Shown here: positions 38,740-49,188 of the stretch, in pieces | Numbering within the stretch: position 1 is the stretch's first letter | Layout of the letters: every line of letters starts with the position of its first letter | Assembly (NCBI GenBank): GCA_900498135.1 | Contig: LR026961.1 | Location: 3,773,101 to 3,837,100, forward strand | DNA from: an uncultured Desulfatiglans sp. | GTDB lineage: Bacteria; Desulfobacterota; DSM-4660; Desulfatiglandales; Desulfatiglandaceae | DNA: 64,000 bases | Reading direction: 5' to 3' | Notes under the pieces: generated by a model | Databases searched by the model: none | The model's input: the letters and a program-made list of their open reading frames with translations, nothing else | Told to the model about the DNA's origin: nothing | Made by a program: the position numbers and the translations under genes

Positions 38740-40032
38740 ATGGAGCGCAGCTCGCATGGCGTGGGGGCGGAGGACGGCACGGGCAAGGGTGGATCAGCCC
38801 CGAGAAGGCTCAAGATCGCTATCTTGCACCCGGAACTGGGCATCGGCGGCGCTGAGCGGTTGATGGTCGATGCGGCTGTGGAACTGAGCGCCCTGGGGCA
38901 TGATGTTCGCATTTTCACCGCTCGACACGATCCAGGTCGATCTTTTCCCGAGACGTTTACCGGCCGTTTTTCCATCGCGGTCCGAGGCCGTTCAGTGCCC
39001 GGCGCCGTCCTCAATCGTTTCCGCGCCGTCTTTTCAATCCTCCGCATGCTGCTTTTGTCCCTTGCCACACGGGTGGGCCAGTTCAAACCGGATGTCTTCC
39101 TTTGCGATCTCGTCCCCCACGTGCTACCGTTGCTTCAATGGATCACCGCCAAACCGGTAGTCTTTTACTGCCACTACCCCGATCTCCTGCTTACTCCTGT
39201 CAGGCAGGGTGCCTATACGTGGTACAGGGTATTCTTCGACCGGCTGGAGAAACGGGCCATGATGCTTCATGCGGATCAAATCCTCGTCAACAGCGAATTT
39301 ACAGCGAAAATCTTTCGTGACACCTTTCAAGGTTCCAAATTCCCGGAGCCATCGGTGGTGTATCCCGGCGTTCCCGTCGAACGATTCGCATCCGGCAGTC
39401 CCTCCGGCCTGGAGGCTTCGATCCAACTCGAACCGGATGACCTGTTCATCTTGTCGCTCAATCGTTTCGACCCGCGGAAGAATCTCGGCCTCGCCATCGA
39501 GAGTCTCAACTGCTTGAGGCTGCAAATAAGCCCTGAATCCTTTTCCCATGTGCGGCTCGTTATGGCAGGCGGGTATGAGGAAAGCCTGCCCGAAAACCGC
39601 GATGTTTTAGCAGACCTTCGCAGCCTCGCTCAAAGACTCGGGTTGCCGGATCGCGTGGTCTTTTTGAAATCGGTGACCGATGAACAGCGTGCCGGCCTGC
39701 TCGAAGGATGCCGCTGCCTTGTTTACACGAGTCCGGACGAACACTTCGGGATCGGCATCGTCGAGGGGATGGCGGCAGGGCGGCCGGTGGTGGCGGTGAA
39801 TCGGGGCGGCCCTCTGGAAACGATCGTCGATGGGGAGACAGGCTTTCTGAGGGAAAACGAACCCGAGGCCTTCGCTCGAGCGCTCGCCTTGCTCGTCACT
39901 GAGCCAGGCTTGGCCGATAGAATGGGGGCGGCCGGCCGCCTGCGTGCCCAGCAATTGTTTTCCCGGGAAGTCTTCGGCCGACGCCTCGACGTGATCCTCA
40001 GGTCCGTGGTGAACAGGTATACCCGTGATTGA
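38740..40032 (+). CDS. GT4 glycosyltransferase resembling Alg2 mannosyltransferase
   Basis: 430 residues with a GT-B fold. The resemblance to eukaryotic Alg2 is unusually detailed: HPELGIGGAERLMVDAAVEL near the start, VVFYCHYPDLLL, LVNSEFTAKIFRDTF, VVYPGVPVERF, SLNRFDPRKNLGLAIESL, RVVFLKSVTDEQRAGLL and YTSPDEHFGIGIVEGMAAGRPVVAVNRGGPLETI with the EX7E motif. Alg2 adds the alpha-1,3 and alpha-1,6 mannoses to the lipid-linked core. Its place next to a flippase and an oligosaccharyltransferase supports a role in glycan assembly. The donor sugar cannot be read from sequence. Confidence 0.82.
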   Translation: MERSSHGVGAEDGTGKGGSAPRRLKIAILHPELGIGGAERLMVDAAVELSALGHDVRIFTARHDPGRSFPETFTGRFSIAVRGRSVPGAVLNRFRAVFSILRMLLLSLATRVGQFKPDVFLCDLVPHVLPLLQWITAKPVVFYCHYPDLLLTPVRQGAYTWYRVFFDRLEKRAMMLHADQILVNSEFTAKIFRDTFQGSKFPEPSVVYPGVPVERFASGSPSGLEASIQLEPDDLFILSLNRFDPRKNLGLAIESLNCLRLQISPESFSHVRLVMAGGYEESLPENRDVLADLRSLAQRLGLPDRVVFLKSVTDEQRAGLLEGCRCLVYTSPDEHFGIGIVEGMAAGRPVVAVNRGGPLETIVDGETGFLRENEPEAFARALALLVTEPGLADRMGAAGRLRAQQLFSREVFGRRLDVILRSVVNRYTRD

Positions 40033-41827
40033 CGGCATCAAAAAGGCCTATCTTCTGCTCGATCGGCGAAGCCGCCGACAATGGTTCTGGCTCGTGCCGC
40101 TCGCATTCCTGGAAGGCATCGTTGAAAGTGTCGGGGCTGCCGGTGTCTTCACGCTGATCCGGGTGATCGAACAGCCTCTCATGATCCTCGACCTCCCTGT
40201 CCTGGGGTCTGCCTATCGCTATCTGGGGTGGGGAAGCGGCAAGGTTATCATTCTTTCGTTCACTTTTTTGGTTGCCGCCTATTACATCGGGAAGAATGTC
40301 TTTTTAATCGCTTCCATTTATATTCGTTCGTCCATGACATCCTCTGCGGTTGAAAAAATAAGCGTCAGGCTGATGAAAAAGTATTTGTCTGCACCTTATA
40401 CCCTCTATCTCGAGCGAAACCATGCCGAGCTTGTCGATAGAATTTCTCAAAGTGTTGATCTCGCAGTGCGTATGACACTCGAGTCTGCTGTCGCATTGGT
40501 TTCAGAGATACTGATTCTAATTGGCATAGCCGTTGTTCTCATAATGGTTTCGCCTGTGATGACATTGCTTTCGATAGGAATGCTTGCCGCTATTTTGGGC
40601 GTGATGCTCGCCCTGACGCATAAGATATTTTTTAGAATCGGTTCACGGCATCAAAAGCTTCGTCAGGAATCTCTTTCAATCATCGATCAGAGTCTAGGCG
40701 GGATCAAAGAAATCAAAGTCATGGGAAGAGAATTCTACTGGGAAGGACAATTCGCAGACAAACAGAGGGGGATAGCCCGAATCAGACGCTGGCACAACAC
40801 ACTCAACCACATGCCGCGCGCCATCGTCGAGACCGTTTTTATCTGCATTCCGTTGGTGATGGTGCTGCTTTCCGCCGATCGGCTGGACAAGATCGGCGGT
40901 GGCATTCTGCCGCTTCTGGGGCTCTTTGCCTATGCCGGGTTCCGTGCGATTCCGTCCTTCAACCGTCTTTCCCTCAACATGACCAACATGCGCTATTCAG
41001 GAGCTGAAGTGGATCTCTTATATCGGGATCTCCGGATGCTCGACGAACCCCCTGTCCACCCCGAGAAAGGCCCGTCGAACGTCCCTGCCCTTCGGTTTGA
41101 GCGTGAACTCAGGCTCGAAGGCGTTTCATTCTTTTACAAAACGCATGAGCAGCCGGTCCTCGAGGACATCGATTTGTCGGTGCGAAAGGGTGAGGCGATC
41201 GGGATCGCCGGTGTGACCGGCTCGGGGAAGAGCACCTTCCTCGATCTCATCCTTGGTCTGCTCGAACCCTCCAGCGGGCGAATTACGATCGACGGCAGGG
41301 ATGTCCGGGGCTGCCTCCCGGAATGGCATCGTCTGCTCGGCTATGTCCCGCAGCAAATTTACCTCATGGATAATACCCTGCGACGGAATATCGCCTTCGG
41401 CGTGCCCGATGATGCCATCGACGCGGGGCGCGTAGCGGACTGTCTTGACGCTGCTCAGCTGGACGGGTTCGTAAAAAGGCTGCCTCAGGGACTTGACACG
41501 CGTCTGGGGGAACGGGGGGTCACGATCTCCGGAGGCGAGAAGCAGAGGGTGGCCATTGCCCGTGCCCTCTATCGTGATCCGGAAGTGCTGGTCTTCGATG
41601 AGGCTACATCGGCGCTGGACGGGTTCACCGAAAAGGTCGTCACCGACGCGCTGCATGAGTTTCACGGGCGGATGACGATGCTTGTGGTCGCGCATCGCCT
41701 GAGTGCGCTGCAGCACTGCGACCGGGTCCTTTTCATTCAACGCGGGAGGATCGAAGCGGTGGGCCCGCTCGAGACGCTTCTGAAGGAAAACGCCGCGTTC
41801 AGAAGGACGATCGCCGCCGAAGAGTGA
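40025..41827 (+). CDS. ABC transporter, PglK/MsbA-type lipid-linked oligosaccharide flippase
   Basis: A 600-residue half-transporter: six helices (about 20-320) followed by an ATPase with Walker A GVTGSGKST, Q-loop YVPQQIYLMD, signature ISGGEKQRVAIARALY, Walker B VLVFDEATSALD and H-loop VVAHRLS. Overall form and the context between glycosyltransferase genes and an STT3 gene match PglK, which flips the lipid-linked heptasaccharide in Campylobacter. The GTG at 40025 overlaps the preceding gene by 8 nt, so the two are coupled. Confidence 0.87.
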   Translation: MIDGIKKAYLLLDRRSRRQWFWLVPLAFLEGIVESVGAAGVFTLIRVIEQPLMILDLPVLGSAYRYLGWGSGKVIILSFTFLVAAYYIGKNVFLIASIYIRSSMTSSAVEKISVRLMKKYLSAPYTLYLERNHAELVDRISQSVDLAVRMTLESAVALVSEILILIGIAVVLIMVSPVMTLLSIGMLAAILGVMLALTHKIFFRIGSRHQKLRQESLSIIDQSLGGIKEIKVMGREFYWEGQFADKQRGIARIRRWHNTLNHMPRAIVETVFICIPLVMVLLSADRLDKIGGGILPLLGLFAYAGFRAIPSFNRLSLNMTNMRYSGAEVDLLYRDLRMLDEPPVHPEKGPSNVPALRFERELRLEGVSFFYKTHEQPVLEDIDLSVRKGEAIGIAGVTGSGKSTFLDLILGLLEPSSGRITIDGRDVRGCLPEWHRLLGYVPQQIYLMDNTLRRNIAFGVPDDAIDAGRVADCLDAAQLDGFVKRLPQGLDTRLGERGVTISGGEKQRVAIARALYRDPEVLVFDEATSALDGFTEKVVTDALHEFHGRMTMLVVAHRLSALQHCDRVLFIQRGRIEAVGPLETLLKENAAFRRTIAAEE

Positions 41828-41853
41828 GATCCCGTGATGCAGAGGCCTCTGTT

Positions 41854-43017
41854 CTATCGAGATGGACAGGCGATCATGTGCTCGACGATCTCTCTGAATT
41901 CAGAGATAAATCGGTCCCTTGAGCAACGGGCCCGCAGGGAGGCGAGATGCGCTCGGAGGCGGTCTTGTTCTTGCATCGATTTCAGTACGCGGACAATCTT
42001 TTTGGCCGCCTCCGCTTCGGTCTGGTAAAGGAGCGGTTCATGCCGGCCGACGATCTCCACCTGGCCGCCTCCGTTCGGCACGAAGACAATGCAGCCCGCC
42101 TGCACCATCTCGGCAACTGCCATCCCGTAATGTTCTTCGGACATGCCGTGGATTCCATAACGGTGAGCGGCAATGAGCCTGGAAAGTTCGGCACGGGGCA
42201 GGGTGCCGGTCAACTCCACCCAGGCGGCGTGCTTCTGAGCGATGGTGCGGATCAGGGAAGCATATTCCAGATTGTCCTCCGGTCCTACGATGTGAAGGTG
42301 GAGCGGACGGCCTTTGTTCCGCACTAGATTGAGGATGCGAATGACCTTCTCGATCTCCTTTTCGGGGGAAATGCGCCCGAGGCAGATGAATCCCTCTTCA
42401 CGTCGTTCCCACGGAATGGAAGGGAAATCACCGAGCACGGGCGGATAGAGCGTTCGGGTTTCGATGCCGGGATAAAGGTCTTTCACCAGCTTTCCGGTCC
42501 AGTCGGAATTGACCAGGGTGAGGTTCTGTTTCACGCGATCCCTGGAATAGTCGAGGAACCCGGGAAGCAGGCGGTAATACAAGGCACTCGTTACGCGGTT
42601 GGCATACCAGCGCTGGTCTGCCGAAGGCCGCGGGAAGTAGTTCCAAGGGTAGTGAATGTATTGGATGCCGGGCCGCCCTAAATCCGCCTCGTTGTGGGCC
42701 GAGATCAGGAGATTGAAGCAGGGCTGAATGGTTCGTGACCATTTGAGCAGCATAAAGGTCTTCAAAAGGCTCCACGCACCTGGGAGCCTGTCCGTGAACC
42801 TGCGCAGGAGAGGCGGATAAAGAAGGCATCGGAGATCTGAGGGCCGGAGGGTCGTGCCAAAGTGTTCATTGATGGGAGCGAGTTCCACGGGCCGCCAGGA
42901 AAGGACGCCCAGGGCGTAATCATCCCGCAGCGCCTGGAGCATCCAGCAGCAGACGCCGTTCCCTCCGCCTGGCGGCTGAAGGCTCGGCTGGATCATGAGG
43001 ATGCGTTTTCTCGTCAT
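41854..43017 (-). CDS. GT4 glycosyltransferase resembling Alg11
   Basis: A 387-residue GT-B enzyme. YIHYPWNYFPRP, TLVNSDWTGKLVKDLYP, TLYPPVLGDF, CLGRISPEKEIEKVIRIL and SEEHYGMAVAEMVQAGCIVFVPNGGGQVEIV follow the same order as in Alg11 (which has IHYP, NSxWT, YPP, RPEK and the FGIxxVEYMAAG...GGP block). Alg11 adds the two alpha-1,2 mannoses on the cytoplasmic side. It is convergent with the flippase gene, 26 nt apart. Assignment to the Alg11 branch is by pattern only. Confidence 0.75.
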   Translation of the reverse strand: MTRKRILMIQPSLQPPGGGNGVCCWMLQALRDDYALGVLSWRPVELAPINEHFGTTLRPSDLRCLLYPPLLRRFTDRLPGAWSLLKTFMLLKWSRTIQPCFNLLISAHNEADLGRPGIQYIHYPWNYFPRPSADQRWYANRVTSALYYRLLPGFLDYSRDRVKQNLTLVNSDWTGKLVKDLYPGIETRTLYPPVLGDFPSIPWERREEGFICLGRISPEKEIEKVIRILNLVRNKGRPLHLHIVGPEDNLEYASLIRTIAQKHAAWVELTGTLPRAELSRLIAAHRYGIHGMSEEHYGMAVAEMVQAGCIVFVPNGGGQVEIVGRHEPLLYQTEAEAAKKIVRVLKSMQEQDRLRAHLASLRARCSRDRFISEFREIVEHMIACPSR

Positions 43018-43100
43018 GTGAAGAGGTCTCCGCTTTGGCCCCCCGGATGCGGATTCGATGAGGGAGCGGTTTCGATTTGGAAAGAGGTCCCTAGGACGTT

Positions 43101-44366
43101 ATGCAGGACATCCTTACTAGCACGGCAGGCGTGAAGGAGACAAGCCCGGATTTTCGGGGAGAAGGGAAGGCGCGACGCGAAAGGCTCCGGATCCTTTTCT
43201 TGTCCCACCGGCTGCCTTACCCGCCCTTGAGCGGCGGGGCGATCAAACGCTGGAAGGTAGCCGTGTATCTTGCCGGTAACTACGATCTTTCCGTCGCGGT
43301 GCTCAGTGCACCGGAGGATCTGCCGCACAGAGAGGCTTTTCTGCGCCTCGTCAACCCTGTTCATTTTTCCGCTACGCTCATCCACCGCCCGAGGAACGCG
43401 CTGAACCTCTTCCGCAGTTGGCTGAGGGGACTGCCGCTTGCCGTTTACCGCAACGACTCTCCCGTTTTCAGGGCCGAGGTCGAGAAGGCTTCGCGCTCTG
43501 CCGACGTCCTATACCTGGATTCGCTTCTTGTTCTGCCAGCCCTGCCGGAGGCGTTCCGGGGGAAAATCGTTCTGCATGCCCACAATGCCGAATATGTCAT
43601 CTGGAAACGCTATGCCGCGAGGGAGAAAAACCCGCTCCGCAGGGCGGCGGTGCTGCTCGAAGCGGGCCGCATGCGGCGCTACGAGGCCCTCGCCTGCCGG
43701 AGGGCCGATCGGATCCTGGCCGCCCCGAACGACCAGGTTTTCCTACGCCGACTCGGGGTGAATCCGGCGAAATGGGTGGATACATCCCACCTGGGGGATG
43801 AAACGCTGTTGGACTTGCCCGACATCGCTTTCCGGGGGACGGAACCAGCCCTCCTGCACGTGGGTTCCCTCGATTGGGAACCCAATCTCGACGGCCTGGT
43901 GTGGTTTTTGAGAGAGGTCTGGGACGGGCTGAAGGAGAGGCATCCCCAACTGCGCTTCTACATCCTGGGGCGAGGCGGAGGCAGACGCCTGCGTGAAGCG
44001 GCCCGCGGCCGGCCGGGGGTCCTGATGCCCGGATTCGTGCCGGACCTGGAGCCGTACCATCGGCGTTGCAGGCTCTTCGTCGCTCCCGTTCGCTTCGGTG
44101 GCGGTATGAAGGTCAAGATCATCAATGCGATGTACCGCGGCATTCCAGTGCTGACGACCCCGGTGGGTGCCGAGGGCCTCGAGGTGATGGATAGACGGCA
44201 TCTCTCGATTTCGAGCGATGCGGCGAAGATGCTCAGGGATGCCGACCACCTCCTGAAGGACGCCGGTGCTTGGGAGCGCATGCGGGATGCATCGCGCCGG
44301 CATGCGCGCGAGCGTTTCGACTGGGGCGGGGTTTATGGATCGCTTCGCTCCGCGATCGAGCGGTGA
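43101..44366 (+). CDS. GT4 family glycosyltransferase
   Basis: 421 residues with a GT-B fold: [21 protein letters not shown] near the N-terminus, [34 protein letters not shown], and the C-terminal [34 protein letters not shown]. This pattern is common in glycosyltransferases of exopolysaccharide and surface glycan loci. The first about 28 residues look non-conserved, so the true start may be a little downstream. It is divergent from the Alg11-like gene by 83 nt. Confidence 0.85.
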   Translation: MQDILTSTAGVKETSPDFRGEGKARRERLRILFLSHRLPYPPLSGGAIKRWKVAVYLAGNYDLSVAVLSAPEDLPHREAFLRLVNPVHFSATLIHRPRNALNLFRSWLRGLPLAVYRNDSPVFRAEVEKASRSADVLYLDSLLVLPALPEAFRGKIVLHAHNAEYVIWKRYAAREKNPLRRAAVLLEAGRMRRYEALACRRADRILAAPNDQVFLRRLGVNPAKWVDTSHLGDETLLDLPDIAFRGTEPALLHVGSLDWEPNLDGLVWFLREVWDGLKERHPQLRFYILGRGGGRRLREAARGRPGVLMPGFVPDLEPYHRRCRLFVAPVRFGGGMKVKIINAMYRGIPVLTTPVGAEGLEVMDRRHLSISSDAAKMLRDADHLLKDAGAWERMRDASRRHARERFDWGGVYGSLRSAIER

Positions 44367-44461
44367 TGCGTCGCCGAGAGGAAAAGTCTATTGACAGCCG
44401 GCCTCCAAACGGCGAAATTACAAGATTTGAATCCGATGGAAAGAGGAGGAGTCTTCAAACC

Positions 44462-46150
44462 ATGACCACGGAGCCGACTGCTCAGGGGCAGGATTTCATT
44501 CGCCGCGCGATCAACGAGCACAACAGGAACGGCAGGTTCGAGGGCCGCGTCCATACGCGCTTTCCGCCCGAGCCGAACGGGTATTTGCACATCGGACACG
44601 CCAAGTCCATCTGCCTCAACTTCGGGATTGCCGCCGAATACGGCGGCCTGTGCAACCTGCGCTTCGATGACACCAACCCGACCAAGGAAGAGACCGAATA
44701 CGTGGCATCGATCCAGGAGGATGTGCGGTGGCTGGGCTTCGAATGGGGCGGCCGGAAGTTCTATGCCTCGGACTATTTCGAGGCCCTGTTCGACTACGCG
44801 GTGGCGCTCATCCGCAAAGGAAAGGCTTACGTGGACAGCCGGAGCGCGGAGGAGATCCGCCACACCCGCGGAACCCTGACCGAGCCGGGTACGGACAGCC
44901 CTTACCGGGAGCGGACGGTCGACGAGAATCTGGACCTGTTCACGCGCATGCGTGCGGGGGACTTCCCGGATGGAAGCCATGTGCTCCGGGCCAAGATCGA
45001 CATGGCATCACCCAACATCAACCTGCGCGACCCGGTCATTTACCGCATCCTCCATGCGCCTCACCATCGGACCGGGGAGAGCTGGTGCATCTATCCCATG
45101 TACGATTTCGCCCACTGCCTCTCCGACTCGATCGAGCGGATCACGCACTCGATCTGCACGCTGGAGTTCGAGGATCACCGCCCGCTCTACGACTGGTTCC
45201 TGGAGGCATTGGAGGCTTACCATCCGCAGCAGATCGAGTTTGCCCGGCTGAATCTGACCTATACGCTGATGAGCAAGCGGAAGCTTCTCAAACTGGTGCA
45301 GGAAGGGGTGGTCGACGGTTGGAGCGATCCCCGCATGCCTACGATTTCGGGGCTGCGCCGCCGCGGTTACACGCCGGAGTCCATCCGCACCTTCTGCGAG
45401 CGGATCGGGGTTGCCAAGCGCGACAGCACGGTGGATATCGCCCTGCTCGAGCATTGCCTCCGGGAGGATCTCAACCTCAGGGCATCCCGCGTCATGGGGG
45501 TTCTGGACCCGCTCAAGGTGGTGATCGAAAACTATCCGGAGGATGGGGTCGAGGAGCTCGAGGCCGTCAACAATCCGGAGGACCCGGCAGCGGGGACTCG
45601 GCTGGTGCCCTTTTCGCGTGAACTGTACATCGAGCGGGACGACTTCCGGGAGGAGGCTCCGCGCAAGTACTTTCGGCTCGCTCCCGGGCGGGAGGTGCGC
45701 CTGCGCTATGGCTATTTCATTACCTGCACGGACTACGTGAAGGATGAAAAGGGCGAGGTCCGGGAAATCCGCTGCACCTATGACCCCAAAACCAGGGGGG
45801 GCGCGGCACCTGACGGGCGAAAGGTGAAAGGCACCATCCATTGGGTTTCGGCCCGCCACGCCGTACCGGCGGAGGTGCGGCTCTACGAGCACCTTTTTAC
45901 CGCTCCGGACCCGGAGGAGACGAAGGAGGAAGGCGGGTTCATGAGCCGTCTGAACCCGCGTTCTCTTACGGTGCTTCCGTCGTGCCTGGTGGAACCGAGC
46001 CTCGCCGCGGCCGCAAAAGAAGCGCGTTACCAGTTCGAGCGGCAAGGGTATTTCTGCCTCGACGCGCAGGATTCCAGGCCCGACAGGCTGGTGTTCAACC
46101 GGACGGCTACCCTGCGCGACAGCTGGGCCAAGATGGAAAAGAAGGCGTGA
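44462..46150 (+). CDS. glnS: Glutaminyl-tRNA synthetase
   Basis: A 562-residue class I synthetase with [18 protein letters not shown] (HIGH at 43-46), [10 protein letters not shown], and the KMSKS equivalent [11 protein letters not shown] near 270. The C-terminal beta-barrel anticodon domain is complete. GlnRS charges tRNA-Gln directly, bypassing the GatCAB route. The ATG at 44462 has GAGGAGG upstream; the frame reaching back to 44270 covers the end of the preceding gene. A tRNA-Gln(CTG) is at 29273. Confidence 0.96.
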   Translation: MTTEPTAQGQDFIRRAINEHNRNGRFEGRVHTRFPPEPNGYLHIGHAKSICLNFGIAAEYGGLCNLRFDDTNPTKEETEYVASIQEDVRWLGFEWGGRKFYASDYFEALFDYAVALIRKGKAYVDSRSAEEIRHTRGTLTEPGTDSPYRERTVDENLDLFTRMRAGDFPDGSHVLRAKIDMASPNINLRDPVIYRILHAPHHRTGESWCIYPMYDFAHCLSDSIERITHSICTLEFEDHRPLYDWFLEALEAYHPQQIEFARLNLTYTLMSKRKLLKLVQEGVVDGWSDPRMPTISGLRRRGYTPESIRTFCERIGVAKRDSTVDIALLEHCLREDLNLRASRVMGVLDPLKVVIENYPEDGVEELEAVNNPEDPAAGTRLVPFSRELYIERDDFREEAPRKYFRLAPGREVRLRYGYFITCTDYVKDEKGEVREIRCTYDPKTRGGAAPDGRKVKGTIHWVSARHAVPAEVRLYEHLFTAPDPEETKEEGGFMSRLNPRSLTVLPSCLVEPSLAAAAKEARYQFERQGYFCLDAQDSRPDRLVFNRTATLRDSWAKMEKKA

Positions 46151-46163
46151 TGCCCGAATCCCC

Positions 46164-46192
46164 TTGACATCGTTGATTCGGCCGTCTATGAA
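46164..46192 (+). promoter_or_regulatory. Possible promoter for the nucleotide-sugar genes
   Basis: TTGACA at 46164-46169, 17-nt spacer, TATGAA at 46187-46192, about 150 nt before the dehydrogenase start. The hexamers are fair matches to sigma70 consensus. Confidence 0.4.
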
Positions 46193-46339
46193 TCAGGCTG
46201 TTGGCCTCAGATGTACGAAAACTGAACAGTGCCTTTCCAATTGGCCCGCTATCGGTGTACGTGTCTTTCAACACCTTTTTGAGAGCGACGACCGGCTGTT
46301 ATGATAGGCATCTAAGCCGGTCCCGGACTGGAGAGAAAC

Positions 46340-48004
46340 GTGACGAAACCCGTGGAAGAAATCGCTTTTTCTGTATGTCCGGCAGGAGAGAGGTTCCCGC
46401 TGCCCGGCCCGGAGGACTATGAGCGAGAGGCCTCGCGCCTGCGGGAGTGCGCCGCCCTTGAACGTGAGAAAGGCCGGCAGATCGTTGTGGTGATGGGGGT
46501 TGGCTTCGTCGGGGCGGTGATGGCCGGCGTGGTGGCGGACTCGGTGGATCCCGAGACCGGGGAGCCTTATTTTTTCGTGATCGGAATGCAGCGTCCATCC
46601 CCCAGGAGCTACTGGAAGATCCCGTACCTCAACCGGGGGGTAGCGCCGGTCGAGGCCGAAGACCCGGAGGTCGCTCCCCTGATCGAGCGATGCGTCAAAG
46701 AAAAGAAGACACTGACCGCGACCTTCAGCTATGAGGCGCTGAGCCTTGCCGACATCGTGGTGGTCGATGTGCAGTGCGATTACCGCAAGGAGGCCCTGGG
46801 CGAGGTGCGTCAGGGGTATGCGGAGATCGCCGCCCTGGAGGACAGCCTGAGGGTGATCGGGCAGCAGATCGCGCCCGGGTGCCTGGTTCTGATCGAGACG
46901 ACCGTGCCGCCGGGGACCACGGAATATATCGCCTACCCCATCATCAAGAAGGCCTTCGAGAGGCGCGGCTTGAGGGATCGGGAACCGCTCCTCGCCCATT
47001 CCTTCGAGCGGGTCATGCCCGGAAGGGAATACGTCGCTTCGATCCGGGATTTCTGGCGGGTGTGCAGCGGCATCAACGAAGCGGCCCGACAAGGGGTCGA
47101 ACAGTTCCTCCAGCGCGTCATCAACGTCGATCGTTTCCCGTTGACGGTCCTCGATCGCCCGATCGAGAGCGAGACCTGCAAGATCGTCGAGAACGCCTAT
47201 CGAGCCACTATTCTCGCCTTCCTGAACGAGTGGAGCCTCTTTGCCGAGCGCAACGGCGTCGACCTGACCAAGGTGATCCAGGCGATCAAGGTGCGTCCGA
47301 CTCATTCCAACATCATCTTTCCCGGCCCCGGGATCGGCGGGTACTGTCTGCCGAAGGACGGCGGTCTCGGCGTGTGGGCTTACCACACCCTGATGGGGTT
47401 CGAGGACGACATCTTCAAGCTCACTCCGCTTGCGATAGACATCAATGACACCCGTGCACTCCATGTGGCCCGAATCACCCGCGACGCGCTGAGGAACATG
47501 GGGCGCATCGTAGCCGCCTCCAAGATCGCGCTGCTCGGCGCATCCTATCGGGAGGACGTGGGCGACACCCGTTACAGCGGCTCCGAGATGGTCGTGCGCA
47601 AGTTGACCGAGATGGGCGCCGAGTTGAGCGTGCACGACCCCTATGTCAAGCACTGGTGGGAGTTGGAGAAGCAGGAGACCTACCCCGCGCCGGGGCAGTC
47701 CTGGTCGCGCTTTTTCCGCAACCAGGAGCGTTTGAGCGAGACCCGTGTGCACGAGGATCTGCAGGGGGTGCTGGACGGGGCCGACGCCGTCGTTTTCGCC
47801 GTCCGCCACAAGGCCTATCTTCACCTGGACCCCGATCGTGTGGTCGAGATGATCGGCCGCCCTGCGGCGGTTATCGACTGCTTCGGCATCCTGGACGACG
47901 TCGCGATCCGCCGCTACTTCGAACTTGGATGCGAGGTGAAGGGGCTTGGGAGGGGGCACGTCAAACGGATCAAGGATGCGGTCAGGAACAGGCCCGCCTC
48001 CTGA
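46340..48004 (+). CDS. Nucleotide-sugar dehydrogenase, UDP-glucose/GDP-mannose dehydrogenase family, long form
   Basis: 554 residues, about 120 longer than typical UDP-glucose dehydrogenases. The NAD-binding GVGFVG is at 53-58 after a roughly 48-residue N-terminal extension. [12 protein letters not shown] and the catalytic Cys336 in [14 protein letters not shown] follow, and the C-terminal UDP-binding domain begins near [16 protein letters not shown]. It oxidises a UDP- or GDP-sugar at C6 to the uronic acid. With the UDP-glucuronate epimerase-like gene downstream, UDP-glucose to UDP-glucuronate is a plausible route. The substrate is inferred from context. Confidence 0.82.
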   Translation: MTKPVEEIAFSVCPAGERFPLPGPEDYEREASRLRECAALEREKGRQIVVVMGVGFVGAVMAGVVADSVDPETGEPYFFVIGMQRPSPRSYWKIPYLNRGVAPVEAEDPEVAPLIERCVKEKKTLTATFSYEALSLADIVVVDVQCDYRKEALGEVRQGYAEIAALEDSLRVIGQQIAPGCLVLIETTVPPGTTEYIAYPIIKKAFERRGLRDREPLLAHSFERVMPGREYVASIRDFWRVCSGINEAARQGVEQFLQRVINVDRFPLTVLDRPIESETCKIVENAYRATILAFLNEWSLFAERNGVDLTKVIQAIKVRPTHSNIIFPGPGIGGYCLPKDGGLGVWAYHTLMGFEDDIFKLTPLAIDINDTRALHVARITRDALRNMGRIVAASKIALLGASYREDVGDTRYSGSEMVVRKLTEMGAELSVHDPYVKHWWELEKQETYPAPGQSWSRFFRNQERLSETRVHEDLQGVLDGADAVVFAVRHKAYLHLDPDRVVEMIGRPAAVIDCFGILDDVAIRRYFELGCEVKGLGRGHVKRIKDAVRNRPAS

Positions 48005-48059
48005 GTCCCTCTCACTGGACAGGCGTTGCCCGAATGCGGACGCAGAAAGGAAATCCATC

Positions 48060-49097
48060 ATGCAGATTCTGGTGACGGGCGCGGCCGGCTTCATCGGTTT
48101 CCACTTGAGCAAACGGCTGCTGGAGATGGGCCATGATGTCATGGGGCTGGATAACCTGAACGTCTATTACGATCCGAAACTGAAGGAAGAGCGGGTGAAG
48201 CTCCTGAAATCCTGGGAGGGATTCAGCTTCAAGAAGCTAGACCTGGCCGACCGCAAGGGAATGGAGCGCCTTTTCAAGACCCAGTCCTTCGAGCGGGTGA
48301 TCAACCTGGCCGCCCAGGCGGGCGTTCGCTACAGCCTCGAAAACCCGCACGCTTACGTCGAAAGCAATATTCTGGGATTCCTGAACGTCCTCGAAGGGTG
48401 CCGCCAAAGCGCTGTGCCGCAGTTGCTCTTTGCATCGAGCAGCTCCGTCTACGGGCTCAACACCCGCATGCCGTTCTCGGTCCATGACAACGTGGACCAT
48501 CCCATCAGCCTCTACGCCGCAAGCAAGAAGGCAAACGAGCTGATGGCGCACACCTACAGCTACCTCTACAACCTCCCCGCCATCGGCCTTCGATTTTTCA
48601 CGGTGTACGGTCCTTGGGGGCGCCCCGACATGGCGCTCTTCCTCTTTACCCGCGCCATCCTCGAAGGAAAGCCGATCCAAGTCTTCAACCATGGACATAT
48701 GAAGCGGGATTTCACCTACATCGACGACATCGTAGAAGGCGTGGTGCGGCTGATCGATACGATCCCAGCTGCGGATCCGCTCTGGTCGGGGACCGCTCCG
48801 GACCCGGGTTCGAGCCCCGCACCCTATCGGCTTTACAACATCGGCAACAACCAACCGGTTGCGCTGATGGATTTCATCGCGGCGATCGAGGCCAAGCTCG
48901 GCAAGAAGGCCGAGAAAACCTTTCTTCCGCTTCAGCCCGGAGACGTGCCGGCTACCTATGCGGACATCGACGACCTCTTCAGAACCGTGGGCTTCAAACC
49001 GCAGACCTCGATCGAGGAAGGCGTCTCCCGCTTCATCGACTGGTACAGGGAATACTACGGCGTCGGCCAACCCAAGGCCCCAAAATCGGAAGGATGA
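48060..49097 (+). CDS. NAD-dependent epimerase, UDP-glucuronate 4-epimerase type
   Basis: 345 residues of the extended SDR family with [17 protein letters not shown] at the N-terminus, [31 protein letters not shown], the SSSVYG motif, catalytic YAASK, and [20 protein letters not shown], wording typical of UDP-glucuronate 4-epimerases. It would interconvert UDP-glucuronate and UDP-galacturonate. The ATG at 48060 follows AGAAAGGA. It is 55 nt downstream of the dehydrogenase that could supply its substrate. Confidence 0.88.
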   Translation: MQILVTGAAGFIGFHLSKRLLEMGHDVMGLDNLNVYYDPKLKEERVKLLKSWEGFSFKKLDLADRKGMERLFKTQSFERVINLAAQAGVRYSLENPHAYVESNILGFLNVLEGCRQSAVPQLLFASSSSVYGLNTRMPFSVHDNVDHPISLYAASKKANELMAHTYSYLYNLPAIGLRFFTVYGPWGRPDMALFLFTRAILEGKPIQVFNHGHMKRDFTYIDDIVEGVVRLIDTIPAADPLWSGTAPDPGSSPAPYRLYNIGNNQPVALMDFIAAIEAKLGKKAEKTFLPLQPGDVPATYADIDDLFRTVGFKPQTSIEEGVSRFIDWYREYYGVGQPKAPKSEG

Positions 49098-49188
49098 GAG
49101 GGGTACGGGACTTGCGAACCGAGGTGTTCCCAGAGCGCTGAACGGCTACGGGGCATCGTCCCCGAGGGGCTGTGGCGAGGATCGAAAG

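Noticed and set aside
46268-48142. 624-codon open frame antisense to the nucleotide-sugar dehydrogenase
   Set aside because: Low-complexity His/Asp/Arg composition and no motif; the sense strand encodes the conserved dehydrogenase.
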